A stretch of DNA of 64,000 nt from Psychroflexus gondwanensis ACAM 44 (lineage in GTDB: Bacteria; Bacteroidota; Bacteroidia; Flavobacteriales; Flavobacteriaceae): NCBI RefSeq assembly GCF_000355905.1, contig NZ_APLF01000012.1, forward strand, positions 1-64,000, given 5' to 3'. Each line of letters opens with the position of its first letter. The stretch's first letter is position 1. Below, in pieces: positions 53,781-63,832 of the stretch. The position numbers and the translations under genes were made by a program. Below the pieces are notes generated by a model, which saw only the letters and a program-made list of their open reading frames with translations, had not been told where the DNA came from and did no database searches.

Positions 53781-54281
53781 TTATCGGGTGAGCCTTTGAA
53801 TGATCTCTTTGTGTTGAGGGAATATCTGCTGAAGTTCTTTGGGTTCTGCTAGTTCGAAGTCATCAAAATCAAATCCAGGAGCCACTGTACAACCTACTAA
53901 AGCAAAGCTATCTTCAGTTTTTATTTCTGCTGCAAACCAATGCTGAGCGGGAACTACAAACTGAGGAGTTTCATTTTGACCAAAGTCGTTTCCGATGCTC
54001 ACTTGAGAATATTCACCTTCAGGTGAAATCATATGGAGTGTGATGGTTTCCCCTAAATAAAAATGCCAAGCTTCATCTTGATTTACTTTATGAAACGCAG
54101 AAAATTCATCTGAGGTAAGCATAAAATGGATGCACGTACTTGCGTTTCTACTGGAAGTAAATTCAGAAGGTAAAACAGATTTTGGAAGTAGGATTTCACT
54201 TCTATAGGTTTCCTTAAAATAGCCTCCTTCAGGATGTTTTTCGAGCTGAAGTTTCTCAATCAGTTCTTCTTTTCTAAGCAT
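53781..54281 (-). CDS. Cupin family protein (DUF985)
   Basis: The 166-residue cupin has the DUF985 pattern: LQLEKHPEGGYFKETYRS at the start, then CIHFMLTSDEFSAFHKVNQDEAWHFYLGE, with the metal-binding His and Glu of the cupin barrel, and a C-terminal WFAAEI and GCTVAPGFDFDDFEL. DUF985 proteins have no proven reaction; a role in sugar or small-acid binding is possible. It lies 3 bases after purL and is followed by the small zinc-finger gene, so the three are likely co-transcribed. Confidence 0.92.
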   Translation of the reverse strand: MLRKEELIEKLQLEKHPEGGYFKETYRSEILLPKSVLPSEFTSSRNASTCIHFMLTSDEFSAFHKVNQDEAWHFYLGETITLHMISPEGEYSQVSIGNDFGQNETPQFVVPAQHWFAAEIKTEDSFALVGCTVAPGFDFDDFELAEPKELQQIFPQHKEIIQRLTR

Positions 54282-54284
54282 GTT

Positions 54285-57200
54285 TTAGTGTTTATCTAAC
54301 CAGTGTTTTGCATTTTGAAAAGCTTCTATCCAAGGCGAAACTTCATCTTTTCTATCTTTTGGGTAATGAGCCCAGTTCCATGAAAAGGTGGAACGTTCCA
54401 GATGAGGCATCATTACAAGGTGTCGCCCTGAATCATCACACAACATAGCAGCATTATAATCTGAACCATTCGGGTTACAAGGAAACTCTTCTCTGAAGTA
54501 TTTTGCAGGAATGGAATACTTAGATTCTTCTAAGGGTAAGTGAAATTTGCCTTCACCGTGTGCTGCCCAAATTCCTAAAGTAGAACCTTCAAGGCTTTTT
54601 AGAATGATGCTATTGCTTTCTGCAATATCGACCGCGGTGAATCTACATTCAAATTTGCCAGAGTCATTATGAAGCATTTTAGGTTTGTCTTCATGGTGAG
54701 GAGTAATGAGTCCTAGCTCTATGAACAGTTGGCAACCATTACACACGCCTAAAGATAAGGTGTCTTCCCTATCAAAGAAATTACGTAGAGCCAAATTAGC
54801 ATTTTCATTGTATTTGAAAGTACCAGCCCAACCTTTAGCGCTGCCTAAAACATCAGAATTGGAAAAACCGCCTACTGCTGCTATAAACTGAACATCTTCA
54901 AGGGTTTCTTCTCCAGACATTAAATCTGTCATGTGAATGTCTTTCACATCGAATCCAGCTAAATGCATGGCTCTAGCCATTTCTCGTTCACTGTTAGATC
55001 CTTTTTCTCTGATAATAGCTGCTTTAATTCGCTTACCTTTTACAGGTTTAAGTTTTCCATCAAAATGCCCTGGAAAGTTAAATTTTAAAGCATTGTATTT
55101 AAAATTATCGTGACGTTCCTTGGCTTTTTTCTCACCACTTTGGTGCTTGTCGAATTCATAAGAAGTTTGCATCCAATGAGTTCTATACGTATTGATATTA
55201 AATTCTAAATTTTGATCTTTATGAGAAATCTTGAGTGACCCAGAGGCATTAACTTCTCCTAAATATAAAGGCTCAATACCAAGTTCTTTAAACTCATTTG
55301 TGATCTCGTCATTCACTTGAAAGACAATACCAGAATTTTCTGAGAATAGAATTTTAAAAATATCTTGTTCTTTAAACTTTGAAAGCTGGATATCAGCTCC
55401 AAGGTTATTGTCTGCAAAACACAATTCCAGCAGCGTTGTTATCAAACCACCAGAAGAAATATCATGTCCACTTGCTATTTTATGATGTTTAATTAAAGTT
55501 TGAACAGCATTAAACTTCTTTTTAAACTCTTCATCTTTATGAATTCCCGGTGCTTTACTTCCTACTTTACTTAAGATTTGAGCAAAAGCAGAACCCCCTA
55601 ATTCCAAACTATGCTGAGATAAATCTAAATAGTAAATGGATCCACTATCTTTCTGAAACATGGGTTCTACAACATTTGTAATGTCATTACAATTTGCTGC
55701 GGCGGATATAATAACAGTTCCTGGAGAAAGCACATCTTTGTCTTTATAACGTTGCTTCATTGACAAGGAATCTTTCCCAGTAGGGACATTGATGCCTAAA
55801 TTAATGGCAAATTCTGAAACGGCCTGCACAGCATCATACAATCTTGCATCTTCTCCAGGATTATTACACGGCCACATCCAGTTGGCAGATAATGATACGG
55901 AAGTTAAATTGTCTTTTAGGGGAGCCCAAATAATGTTGGTGAGGGCTTCAGCAATAGAATTTTTGGCACCAGCAACAGGGTCGATAAGTCCAGAAATAGG
56001 GGAGTGACCAATAGAACTGGCAACACCTTCTTTCCCGTTGTAATCTAAAGCCACCACTCCACAGTTGTTGAGAGGAACTTGAAGTGGGCCCAGGGTTTGC
56101 TGTACAGCAACTCTTCCAGTGACACAACGATCTACTTTATTGACTAGCCAGTCTTTACAAGCTATAGATTCCAGCTGAAGCAGTTGTTCCACGTAGCTGT
56201 AAATGTGGTCTGGATTATACTTTATGTCACTATACTCTCTATGTATTCTCTGGTCTTTCATGAAGGTCTTTGGAGAACTTCCAAACATATCTTCAAGTTT
56301 AAGATCCAGAGGTTTTTCTTGAGTTTTAGAATTCTTAAAAACAAATTGATGATCGTTAGTGACCTTTCCAACTCTGTACATTGGCGAACGTTCACGTAGA
56401 GCAACTTTTTCTAAAAATTTAGAATCTTTTTCACTGATGACAAGTCCCATGCGTTCTTGAGATTCGTTACCAATAATCTCTTTAGCGGAAAGCGTTGTGT
56501 CTCCCACAGGAAGCTTGTTGATATCAATATGGCCTCCGGTGTCTTCTACCAGTTCACTTAAGCAGTTCAAATGTCCGCCAGCGCCATGATCGTGGATGGA
56601 ACGAATAGGATTATGATCCAATTCCACCATGGCTCTAATAGCATTGGCTGCTCTTTTTTGCATTTCAGGGTTAGACCGCTGTACAGCATTTAATTCAATA
56701 CCGCTATCGAATTTTCCGGTGTCCGAAGAAGATACTGCAGCACCTCCCATACCAATTCTATAATTGTCTCCTCCAAGGATGACAATATCGTCATTTTCTT
56801 GAGGTAGTTCTTTTTTAGCTTGATCAGCTTTACCGTATCCAACACCTCCAGCTTGCATAACGACTTTATCGTAAGCTAAAAGTCTATCGTGTTCTTCATG
56901 TTCAAAAGTGAAAAGAGAACCATTGATGAGAGGTTGTCCAAACTTATTACCAAAATCTGAAGCCCCATTGGAGGCTTTAATCAAAATATCTAACGGACTT
57001 TGGTACAGCCAGTCTCTTTTAGCAATGGCTTTTTCCCAAGGTTTGTCATCTTTTAATCTTGGATAAGCAGTCATATACACTGCAGATCCAGATAAAGGTA
57101 AAGATCCTTTTCCCCCAGCTAGCCTGTCTCGAATTTCACCCCCGCTTCCCGTTGCTGCACCATTAAAAGGTTCTACAGTAGTTGGAAAATTATGAGTTTC

Positions 57201-57938
57201 TGCTTTTAAGGAAATAACAGAGTTGAACCTAGAATTTTTATATTCTGAAGCTATATCTGGTCTTTGAGGAGCGAATTGCTCAACTTCAGGTCCTTTAATA
57301 AAAGCGACATTGTCTTTGTAGGCAGAAACGATTGTATTGGGATGCGTTTCAGAGGTTTTTCTAATCAGTTTAAAGAGGGACTCTTTTTGCTCTTCTCCAT
57401 CAATAATAAAAGTGCCATTGAAAATTTTATGGCGACAATGCTCCGAGTTGACCTGAGAAAAACCGAAAACCTCAGCATCGGTAAGGTGGCGGTTCAGTTT
57501 TTTGGATAAGTCCTTTAGATAATTGACCTCCTCGCCATTAAGCGCTAAACCTTCTTTTTGATTGTAAGCGGCGATGTCATCTACCCCTAAAACCGGTTCC
57601 GGTTCTATCTCGATGGTAAACAGGTCTTGATCCAGTTCATTATACTTTTGGAAAAGCATTTTATCAAAATGCGTTTCTTCAGAAGTAACTTCATGAAATT
57701 CTTCAATCCTAGAAATTCCTTCAATTCCCATGTTTTGAGTAATTTCTACTGCATTGGTACTCCATGGAGTGACCATAACTTGTCTAGGCCCAATAAAGTG
57801 ACCCTTCAAATGTTTTTCATCTACAAATTGGGCATCGCCAAAGACCCATTTTAGTTTTTTGATGGTTTCGTAATCCGGTCGTTTATCTATGGAAATAGCA
57901 AAATAATGCGTCGATTCAGCCTTGAAGAAGATTATCAT
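54285..57938 (-). CDS. purL: Phosphoribosylformylglycinamidine synthase
   Basis: PurL converts FGAR to FGAM with glutamine and ATP in de novo purine synthesis. From the start at 57938 (MIIFFKAEST, preferred to a start 12 codons earlier) it has about 1217 residues, the large single-chain form. It shows the N-terminal PurS-like region, SLKAETHNFPTTVEPFNGAATGSGG, the metal-binding IHDHGAGG, a second AIRS-like half with SGHDISSGGL, and a C-terminal class I glutamine amidotransferase with the catalytic Cys in GVCNGCQLF and the AHGEGKF and HLERS segments. All parts are present. It is followed closely by the cupin gene. Confidence 0.96.
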   Translation of the reverse strand: MIIFFKAESTHYFAISIDKRPDYETIKKLKWVFGDAQFVDEKHLKGHFIGPRQVMVTPWSTNAVEITQNMGIEGISRIEEFHEVTSEETHFDKMLFQKYNELDQDLFTIEIEPEPVLGVDDIAAYNQKEGLALNGEEVNYLKDLSKKLNRHLTDAEVFGFSQVNSEHCRHKIFNGTFIIDGEEQKESLFKLIRKTSETHPNTIVSAYKDNVAFIKGPEVEQFAPQRPDIASEYKNSRFNSVISLKAETHNFPTTVEPFNGAATGSGGEIRDRLAGGKGSLPLSGSAVYMTAYPRLKDDKPWEKAIAKRDWLYQSPLDILIKASNGASDFGNKFGQPLINGSLFTFEHEEHDRLLAYDKVVMQAGGVGYGKADQAKKELPQENDDIVILGGDNYRIGMGGAAVSSSDTGKFDSGIELNAVQRSNPEMQKRAANAIRAMVELDHNPIRSIHDHGAGGHLNCLSELVEDTGGHIDINKLPVGDTTLSAKEIIGNESQERMGLVISEKDSKFLEKVALRERSPMYRVGKVTNDHQFVFKNSKTQEKPLDLKLEDMFGSSPKTFMKDQRIHREYSDIKYNPDHIYSYVEQLLQLESIACKDWLVNKVDRCVTGRVAVQQTLGPLQVPLNNCGVVALDYNGKEGVASSIGHSPISGLIDPVAGAKNSIAEALTNIIWAPLKDNLTSVSLSANWMWPCNNPGEDARLYDAVQAVSEFAINLGINVPTGKDSLSMKQRYKDKDVLSPGTVIISAAANCNDITNVVEPMFQKDSGSIYYLDLSQHSLELGGSAFAQILSKVGSKAPGIHKDEEFKKKFNAVQTLIKHHKIASGHDISSGGLITTLLELCFADNNLGADIQLSKFKEQDIFKILFSENSGIVFQVNDEITNEFKELGIEPLYLGEVNASGSLKISHKDQNLEFNINTYRTHWMQTSYEFDKHQSGEKKAKERHDNFKYNALKFNFPGHFDGKLKPVKGKRIKAAIIREKGSNSEREMARAMHLAGFDVKDIHMTDLMSGEETLEDVQFIAAVGGFSNSDVLGSAKGWAGTFKYNENANLALRNFFDREDTLSLGVCNGCQLFIELGLITPHHEDKPKMLHNDSGKFECRFTAVDIAESNSIILKSLEGSTLGIWAAHGEGKFHLPLEESKYSIPAKYFREEFPCNPNGSDYNAAMLCDDSGRHLVMMPHLERSTFSWNWAHYPKDRKDEVSPWIEAFQNAKHWLDKH

Positions 57939-58033
57939 TTCTTGATGAATTAAAGTGTGTTTTGACGCCTTCAAAATTACGATAAATATGTGAGTATTTT
58001 TAGAAATTGGTTAAGTTTGACCTGAGAGAAGAA

Positions 58034-59146
58034 ATGCAGATTTCTAGATTGCTAAAAATTAATTTCAAAATTGAATTCTTGAGAAACACCAACCTAAAGT
58101 TACTGGCCATTTTTTTTCCAATTCAATTGCTTTTTATTTTCATTCTTAAGCGATGTCCTGATTTGGTAGAAACCTATTATAGCCAGTCGTTGTTTCTTTA
58201 CATCTCTCAATTTCAACATTTTTTAACGTCATGGATTCCTTTTTCTATCGGCGACCTTTTTTATTCAGCTTTGGTATTAATTATTCTGGGATGGCTTATT
58301 AAGCTCATACGAAGAAAAACTAAAAGTCTAAAGACGATGCTGCTAGAAGCTTTTGCATTTGTCTCCTTAATCTATTTTTTATTTCATGTATTCTGGGGAT
58401 TTAATTATTACAGGCTTCCGCTTCATGAATCTTTAGGAATTTCTACGGAATATAGCAAAGCAGACTTATTGGATTACACTTGCCATCTCATTCAGCAAAC
58501 CAATACTCTACATTCTCAATTGGTGACTGAGGACAGTTTAAAGGTTGACTATGATTTTACACAAAAGGAAGTTCAAAATTTGGTGTTTCAAGCTTATCAA
58601 AACACTAGCAATACCGATTTGAAGATTACTTACCGGATAGAAAACTTAAAGCCCTCTTTGTTTTCGCTCCCACTTTCCTACGCAGGATTTAGTGGTTATG
58701 TGAACCCCTTTACGAACGAAGCTCAGTATAATTACAAAATACCAACTTATAAATTTCCTACAACGATGGCTCACGAGATCGGACATCAGTTGGGCTTTTC
58801 TAAGGAAAACGAAGCTAATTTTATAGCCTCTATCATCACGATGGAAGATGAAAATAAATTTTTACGTTACTCAGGTTTAACTTTTGCTTTAAAGTACAGT
58901 CTCAATGATATGTATAAAAAAGACCCCATCCTATCAGAGGTTTTGATATCTGATCTTCATCCTGGAGTTCTTAAAAACTACCAAGAAGTGCAAAACTTTT
59001 GGGAAACCTACACAGGTCCAGTGGAGTTGATTATGGAAAAAGTATACGGCAATTACCTAAAAGTCAACAACCAGCCCCAAGGCATAGAAAGTTATAGCTA
59101 TGTAGTGGCCTTGCTGGTCAATTACTATCAACAACAATTACATTAA
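58034..59146 (+). CDS. DUF3810 membrane protein with zinc-peptidase motif
   Basis: From the ATG at 58034 the protein has about 370 residues; a TTG at 58007 would add nine. Two or three hydrophobic helices occur near the N-terminus (about residues 25-45, 70-90 and 105-120). The HExxH motif HEIGH is at about residues 247-251, in the soluble C-terminal part that follows NPFTNEAQYNYKIP. It has the DUF3810 hallmark of a zinc-dependent metallopeptidase fold. It is divergent from purL. Its stop is 18 bases before the amidohydrolase gene, so the two may be one unit. Substrate unknown. Confidence 0.88.
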   Translation: MQISRLLKINFKIEFLRNTNLKLLAIFFPIQLLFIFILKRCPDLVETYYSQSLFLYISQFQHFLTSWIPFSIGDLFYSALVLIILGWLIKLIRRKTKSLKTMLLEAFAFVSLIYFLFHVFWGFNYYRLPLHESLGISTEYSKADLLDYTCHLIQQTNTLHSQLVTEDSLKVDYDFTQKEVQNLVFQAYQNTSNTDLKITYRIENLKPSLFSLPLSYAGFSGYVNPFTNEAQYNYKIPTYKFPTTMAHEIGHQLGFSKENEANFIASIITMEDENKFLRYSGLTFALKYSLNDMYKKDPILSEVLISDLHPGVLKNYQEVQNFWETYTGPVELIMEKVYGNYLKVNNQPQGIESYSYVVALLVNYYQQQLH

Positions 59147-59164
59147 TCACTAAATTTAATCTCA

Positions 59165-62152
59165 ATGAAACAAAATGTCTTCTTATTATTTTGCTTATTT
59201 AGTTTAAGTCTTTTTGCTCAGGATTATTTTCCTGAAAACAAGGCTGTAAAAACTAAATCCAGCAATTATATCGCTTTGGAATCTGCGATTATTCATATTT
59301 CTCCATCAGAGACTGTTGAAAATGCTACTCTTTTGATTAAGGATGGAAAAATCGTAGACGCCGGTAAAAATGTCAAACTACCAGAGAATACAGTTAAAAT
59401 TGACGCCAAGGGAAAACATATCTATCCGTCCTTTGTTGAGGTCTATTCAGACTTCGGAATAAAGGATATCAAAACAGCGCCAAGTTCTTCACAGCCTCAG
59501 TACGAGCCTAACCGAAAAGGCTACTATTGGAATGATCATGTAAGACCAGAGCAATCTGCAACATCTCATTTCAAATTTGATGAAAAAACTGCAGCAAGCC
59601 TGCGTAAAGCTGGTTTTGGAGCTGTAAACACTCATATGACTGATGGATTTATACGAGGAAACGGTGCTTTAATGGCGCTAGTGGAAGGGGATAACTTCAA
59701 CAGTAACCTGCTGAATGAGAATTCTGGTATGTATTATGAATTTAGCAAAAGCAAACAATCGAGACAAGCTTACCCAAGTTCTATAATGGGATACACCGCT
59801 TTGTTAAGGCAATTTTATCACGATAGCAAAGCTTATCAAAACAATATTATAGAAGAGAAAGATCTCGCTATTGAATCTTATTTAGCTAAGAAAAGTTTGC
59901 CTCAATTATTTTCTGTAGACGATTATCTAGACGCTTTACGTGCCGATAAGATCGGAGATAAGTTTGGAGTACAATACACCATTATTGGATCTGGAGATGA
60001 ATATAAACGAGTAGAAACAATAAAAGCGACCAACGCTCACTTTGTGTTGCCTTTAAAATTTCCAGACGCCTACAATGTTGAAGATCCTTTTTTAAGAGAA
60101 TACCTCTCTTTAGGAGATATGAAACACTGGCAGTATGCTCCAGTAAATGCTAAAATCCTTTCAGAAAATGGTATAGACATATCATTTACAACCAAGGGTT
60201 TAAAATCTCCAGACGATTTACTCAAAAATCTTAAGAAGTCAGTTGACTTAGGTTTGGATAAAACCACAGCTTTTGCAGCTTTAACTACTCAGCCTGCCAA
60301 GGTTATAGGTGCTTCAGACCTTTTAGGAACGTTGGAGAAGGGTAAAATTGCCAACTTTATTATCACGTCTCACGAATTGTTTGAAGACGAATTCAAAATT
60401 CATGAAAATTGGGTTCAAGGTCACCGTCATAGTTATGAGCCTTTGGATGTTGTGGATATATCAGGAAACTATGATTTGGTTCTTAATGGTGAAACTTTCG
60501 ATATGGACATCAAAAACAAATCTGGAAAATTCTCTGTTGAAGTTAAAAAGGATACTTTAAAATTAGGAACTAAACTTAGTTATGAAGAGGACTGGATGAC
60601 CCTAATTTTGAGTGATGCTGACAAGTCCAAAGAAGAGTATGCTATTTTATCTTCAAAAATAGAGCCTTTTCAATCAAACTTCAGTGGTAAAGCTATTTTA
60701 GCAAATGGGGATACCGCAAGTTTTAAGGCTACTCGACAAACAGAGGAATCTTCAGAAACTTCAGAAGAAGAAAAGGAGGAAGAAGAAGAAAGTATGGAAA
60801 TGCTGTCGATGTCTTATCCTAATTTGGCTTATGGAAGGGATGAAGCCTCTACGGAACCACAGCGTTTGTTGATTAAAAACGCTACAGTGATTACTGGAGA
60901 ATCTGAAGGAACGCTAGAAAATACAGACGTTTTATTAAAGGATGGGAAAATCGATAAAATCGGTAAAGATTTGAGCGATAGAGGTGCAAAAGTAGTTGAC
61001 GGAAGTGGTAAGTTTTTAACGGCAGGAATTATAGATGAACATTCTCATATCGCGGGAACTTCCATCAATGAAGGAGGGCACAATTCCTCTGCAGAAGTCA
61101 CTATGGAAGATGCGGTAGATCCAGATGATGTAAGTATTTATAGAGCAATTGCAGGTGGAGTGACTAGTATACAGTTATTACACGGATCTGCAAATCCAAT
61201 TGGTGGACGTTCTGCTATTTTAAAATTGAAATGGGGAGAGAACGCAGAAGACCTTATTTATGACAATTCACCAAAATATATAAAATTTGCCCTTGGGGAA
61301 AATGTAAAACAATCCAACTGGGGTGGGAACTCAAGATTCCCGCAATCTAGAATGGGTGTGGAGCAAGTGTTTAGAGATTACTTCTCTAGAGCTAAAGCTT
61401 ATGGTGAGAAAAAAGCCACAGGAGAGCCTTACCGATACGATGACGAAATGGAAACTCTACTTGAAATTATCAATGGAGAGCGATTTATCAGTTGCCATTC
61501 TTATGTTCAAAGTGAAATCAATATGCTGATGAAAGTAGCCGAAGAATTCGATTTTAAAGTCAACACGTTTACGCATATTTTGGAAGGCTATAAAGTTGCG
61601 GATATCATGAAAGAACACGGCGCTGGAGCTTCTACCTTTAGTGATTGGTGGGCTTACAAATACGAAGTGAAAGATGCGATCCCTTTCAATGCATCTATCA
61701 TGCACAACCAAGGAGTTACTGTTGCCATAAATAGTGATGATGGCGAAATGATAAGACGCTTAAATCAAGAAGCCGCTAAAAGTATGAAATATGGTGGAGT
61801 TTCAGCAGAAGACGCTTGGAAATTTGTCACGCTTAATCCTGCAAAACTTCTTCATCTAGACGATAGAGTGGGAAGTATAAAAGAAGGAAAAGACGCGGAT
61901 GTAGTTCTTTGGAATGCAGATCCTCTCTCCATTTACGCGAAACCTGAAAAAACGATTATAGAAGGGGTTGTGTATTTTGATATCGAAAAAGATAAAGCTA
62001 TGCGCGATCAAATTCAGAAGGAAAGACAATTCTTAATCCATAAAATGATGAAGGCTAAAAACAAAGGTTTAGAAACTCAGCCTATTCAAAAGAAAGAGAA
62101 AGCCTTTCTACACTGCGATAGTTTAGATGATATTAACCATATACACGAATAA
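59165..62152 (+). CDS. Two-domain amidohydrolase, N-terminal half probably inactive
   Basis: The 995-residue exported protein (signal peptide to about residue 19, SLSLFAQ) contains two amidohydrolase-like halves. The first half (about 30-420) has the framing strands (IHISPSETVENATLLIKDGKIV, AKGKHIYPSFVEVYSDFG) but lacks the HxH metal motif. The second half (about 565-960) has it: GIIDEHSHIAG (His626, His628), FISCHSYVQ, FTHILEGY and VAINSDDGE. An acidic linker (EEEKEEEEESMEM) joins the halves. The second half could be an active periplasmic amidohydrolase or peptidase; the substrate is unknown. A gene for a related, apparently metal-less protein follows directly. Confidence 0.85.
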   Translation: MKQNVFLLFCLFSLSLFAQDYFPENKAVKTKSSNYIALESAIIHISPSETVENATLLIKDGKIVDAGKNVKLPENTVKIDAKGKHIYPSFVEVYSDFGIKDIKTAPSSSQPQYEPNRKGYYWNDHVRPEQSATSHFKFDEKTAASLRKAGFGAVNTHMTDGFIRGNGALMALVEGDNFNSNLLNENSGMYYEFSKSKQSRQAYPSSIMGYTALLRQFYHDSKAYQNNIIEEKDLAIESYLAKKSLPQLFSVDDYLDALRADKIGDKFGVQYTIIGSGDEYKRVETIKATNAHFVLPLKFPDAYNVEDPFLREYLSLGDMKHWQYAPVNAKILSENGIDISFTTKGLKSPDDLLKNLKKSVDLGLDKTTAFAALTTQPAKVIGASDLLGTLEKGKIANFIITSHELFEDEFKIHENWVQGHRHSYEPLDVVDISGNYDLVLNGETFDMDIKNKSGKFSVEVKKDTLKLGTKLSYEEDWMTLILSDADKSKEEYAILSSKIEPFQSNFSGKAILANGDTASFKATRQTEESSETSEEEKEEEEESMEMLSMSYPNLAYGRDEASTEPQRLLIKNATVITGESEGTLENTDVLLKDGKIDKIGKDLSDRGAKVVDGSGKFLTAGIIDEHSHIAGTSINEGGHNSSAEVTMEDAVDPDDVSIYRAIAGGVTSIQLLHGSANPIGGRSAILKLKWGENAEDLIYDNSPKYIKFALGENVKQSNWGGNSRFPQSRMGVEQVFRDYFSRAKAYGEKKATGEPYRYDDEMETLLEIINGERFISCHSYVQSEINMLMKVAEEFDFKVNTFTHILEGYKVADIMKEHGAGASTFSDWWAYKYEVKDAIPFNASIMHNQGVTVAINSDDGEMIRRLNQEAAKSMKYGGVSAEDAWKFVTLNPAKLLHLDDRVGSIKEGKDADVVLWNADPLSIYAKPEKTIIEGVVYFDIEKDKAMRDQIQKERQFLIHKMMKAKNKGLETQPIQKKEKAFLHCDSLDDINHIHE

Positions 62153-62153
62153 G

Positions 62154-63446
62154 ATGAAATATATACATATACTATTAAGCTGTGTCGTTGCGTTGGCCTC
62201 TACACAATTTATAAATGCTCAACAAACCCCAGCAGCTCCGCAATCTGAAGCTATTTCGATAGTAGGAGCGACCGCTCATATTGGTAATACCGATGTCGTT
62301 GAAAATGCTGTAGTGGTTTTTGAAGATGGAAAAATCACTTATGTGGGCACAGATACCTCTCAAGCAAAAGGAAAAACCATTGATGCTAAAGGAAAACATG
62401 TTTATCCTGGTTTTATAGCTCCCAATGCTACTTTAGGCCTTGTAGAGATTGATGCTGTTGCCGCTACGGACGATGAAGATGAAATGGGTAAAATGTTACC
62501 TCACGTTAGAAGTTTAATCGCTTACAATGCAGAAAGTCAAGTGGTTGAAAGTATGCGTCCCAACGGTGTGTTAATGGGTCAGATTACACCTCAAGGTGGA
62601 CGTATTTCTGGAACTTCTTCCGTTGTTCAATTTGACGCCTGGAATTGGGAAGACGCTGTTATTAAGGAAAATGATGCCATTCACTTGAACTGGCCCACTG
62701 GGTTTAGCCGAAGTGGTACCTGGTATGATACGGATAGAGTTTGGGAGAAAAATAAAGAGTACACCCAAGAAATAGATGAACTAGTGGCTTATTTTAAAAA
62801 TGCTGAAGCCTATGTTCCTGGCTCTAAAGAAAAAGACTTGGAATTTGAGGCTATGGATGGACTATTTGACGGTTCAAAAGGTTTATTTATCCACGTGGAT
62901 GGTGAAAAGGAAATCAAAGATGCCATTAGCTTTAAAAGAAAAATGAATCTGGACAGAGTCACTATTGTTGGTGGATACCATGCTTATAAAGTAGCTGCCG
63001 ATTTAAAAGCTAATGATATTTCTGTATTGGTACAACGGACACATCTCAATCCAAATTTTGAAGATGATGATTATGATTTACCCTATAAATTGCCAAAATT
63101 ATTAAGTGATGCAGGTGTTTTAGTAGCCTTGGAAGGTAGTGGACGTATGGAACGCATGAACTCAAGAAACCTACCATTCTATGCAGGAACTGCTGCTGCA
63201 TTTGGAGTGGATAAGGAATTGGCATTACAGATGATCACCCTTAACACAGCAAAAATCCTCGGGATGGAAGATCAAATTGGTTCCCTTGAAGTGGGTAAAG
63301 ACGCTACTCTTTTTATAAGTGAGGGCGATGCTCTCGATATGCGAGGAAACATCTTGACCAAAGCTTTTATACAAGGCAGGGATATAAGTTTAGAGTCCCA
63401 TCAAACCGAATTGTACAAAAGGTATTCAAATAAGTACCAGGACTAG
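62154..63446 (+). CDS. Amidohydrolase-family protein lacking metal ligands
   Basis: From the ATG at 62154 this is a 430-residue exported protein (signal peptide MKYIHILLSCVVALASTQF, cleaved near residue 22). It has the amidohydrolase frame (VENAVVVFEDGKITYVG, DAKGKHVYPGFIAPNATLGL, LNTAKILGMEDQIGSLEVGKDA). The HxH segment after the first strand is replaced by FIAPNATLG, and the later metal His and Asp segments are not seen, so metal catalysis is unlikely. It overlaps or abuts the preceding two-domain amidohydrolase gene and resembles that protein's N-terminal half. It may act as a binding partner. Confidence 0.85.
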   Translation: MKYIHILLSCVVALASTQFINAQQTPAAPQSEAISIVGATAHIGNTDVVENAVVVFEDGKITYVGTDTSQAKGKTIDAKGKHVYPGFIAPNATLGLVEIDAVAATDDEDEMGKMLPHVRSLIAYNAESQVVESMRPNGVLMGQITPQGGRISGTSSVVQFDAWNWEDAVIKENDAIHLNWPTGFSRSGTWYDTDRVWEKNKEYTQEIDELVAYFKNAEAYVPGSKEKDLEFEAMDGLFDGSKGLFIHVDGEKEIKDAISFKRKMNLDRVTIVGGYHAYKVAADLKANDISVLVQRTHLNPNFEDDDYDLPYKLPKLLSDAGVLVALEGSGRMERMNSRNLPFYAGTAAAFGVDKELALQMITLNTAKILGMEDQIGSLEVGKDATLFISEGDALDMRGNILTKAFIQGRDISLESHQTELYKRYSNKYQD

Positions 63447-63599
63447 TTTTTAAAAGAATTCAAACAAAAACTTCATTCCGTGCAAGGCGGTAGCCGCGAT
63501 GCGGAATCTTTATAGGTGATGTTCTGAATGTTAAAAGATCTATCTCAACCTGGCTTCGATACACCCCGCTACAAAAAAGCGGGTCACTCAGCCACCAAC

Positions 63600-63780
63600 T
63601 CACCATTGTCATTCCGACAGAGAAGCGCTTTTTGCTTCGACGAGGAATCTCAACGTCATTCCGATAGAGAAGTTTTTTTGCTTCGACGAGGAATCTTTTT
63701 GTTTTCGAAAGGGATAGATTCTTCAGTCGCCTATCGGCTCCTTCAGAATGACACTTGCGAAATGTCATTCCGGCAGAGAA
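63600..63780. repeat. Dispersed hairpin repeat cluster, inverted relative to the left end
   Basis: This cluster lies in the 386-base gap between the amidohydrolase and recG genes. Two near-identical units (63608-63650 and 63655-63696) each join GTCATTCCGAYAGAGAAG to GCTTCGACGAGGAATCT. A third, partial unit (GTCATTCCGGCAGAGAAG) lies near 63765. Between them, TCTTCAGTCGCC and CAGAATGACA match the reverse complement of the cluster at 63-260. The rest of the gap (63447-63599) contains GATGCGGAATC-type text and nothing recognisable. Confidence 0.75.
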
Positions 63781-63832
63781 GGTTTTTTATCCATGAAATT
63801 CAATTTTTAGCAAAATATATTACATTCGTGTT

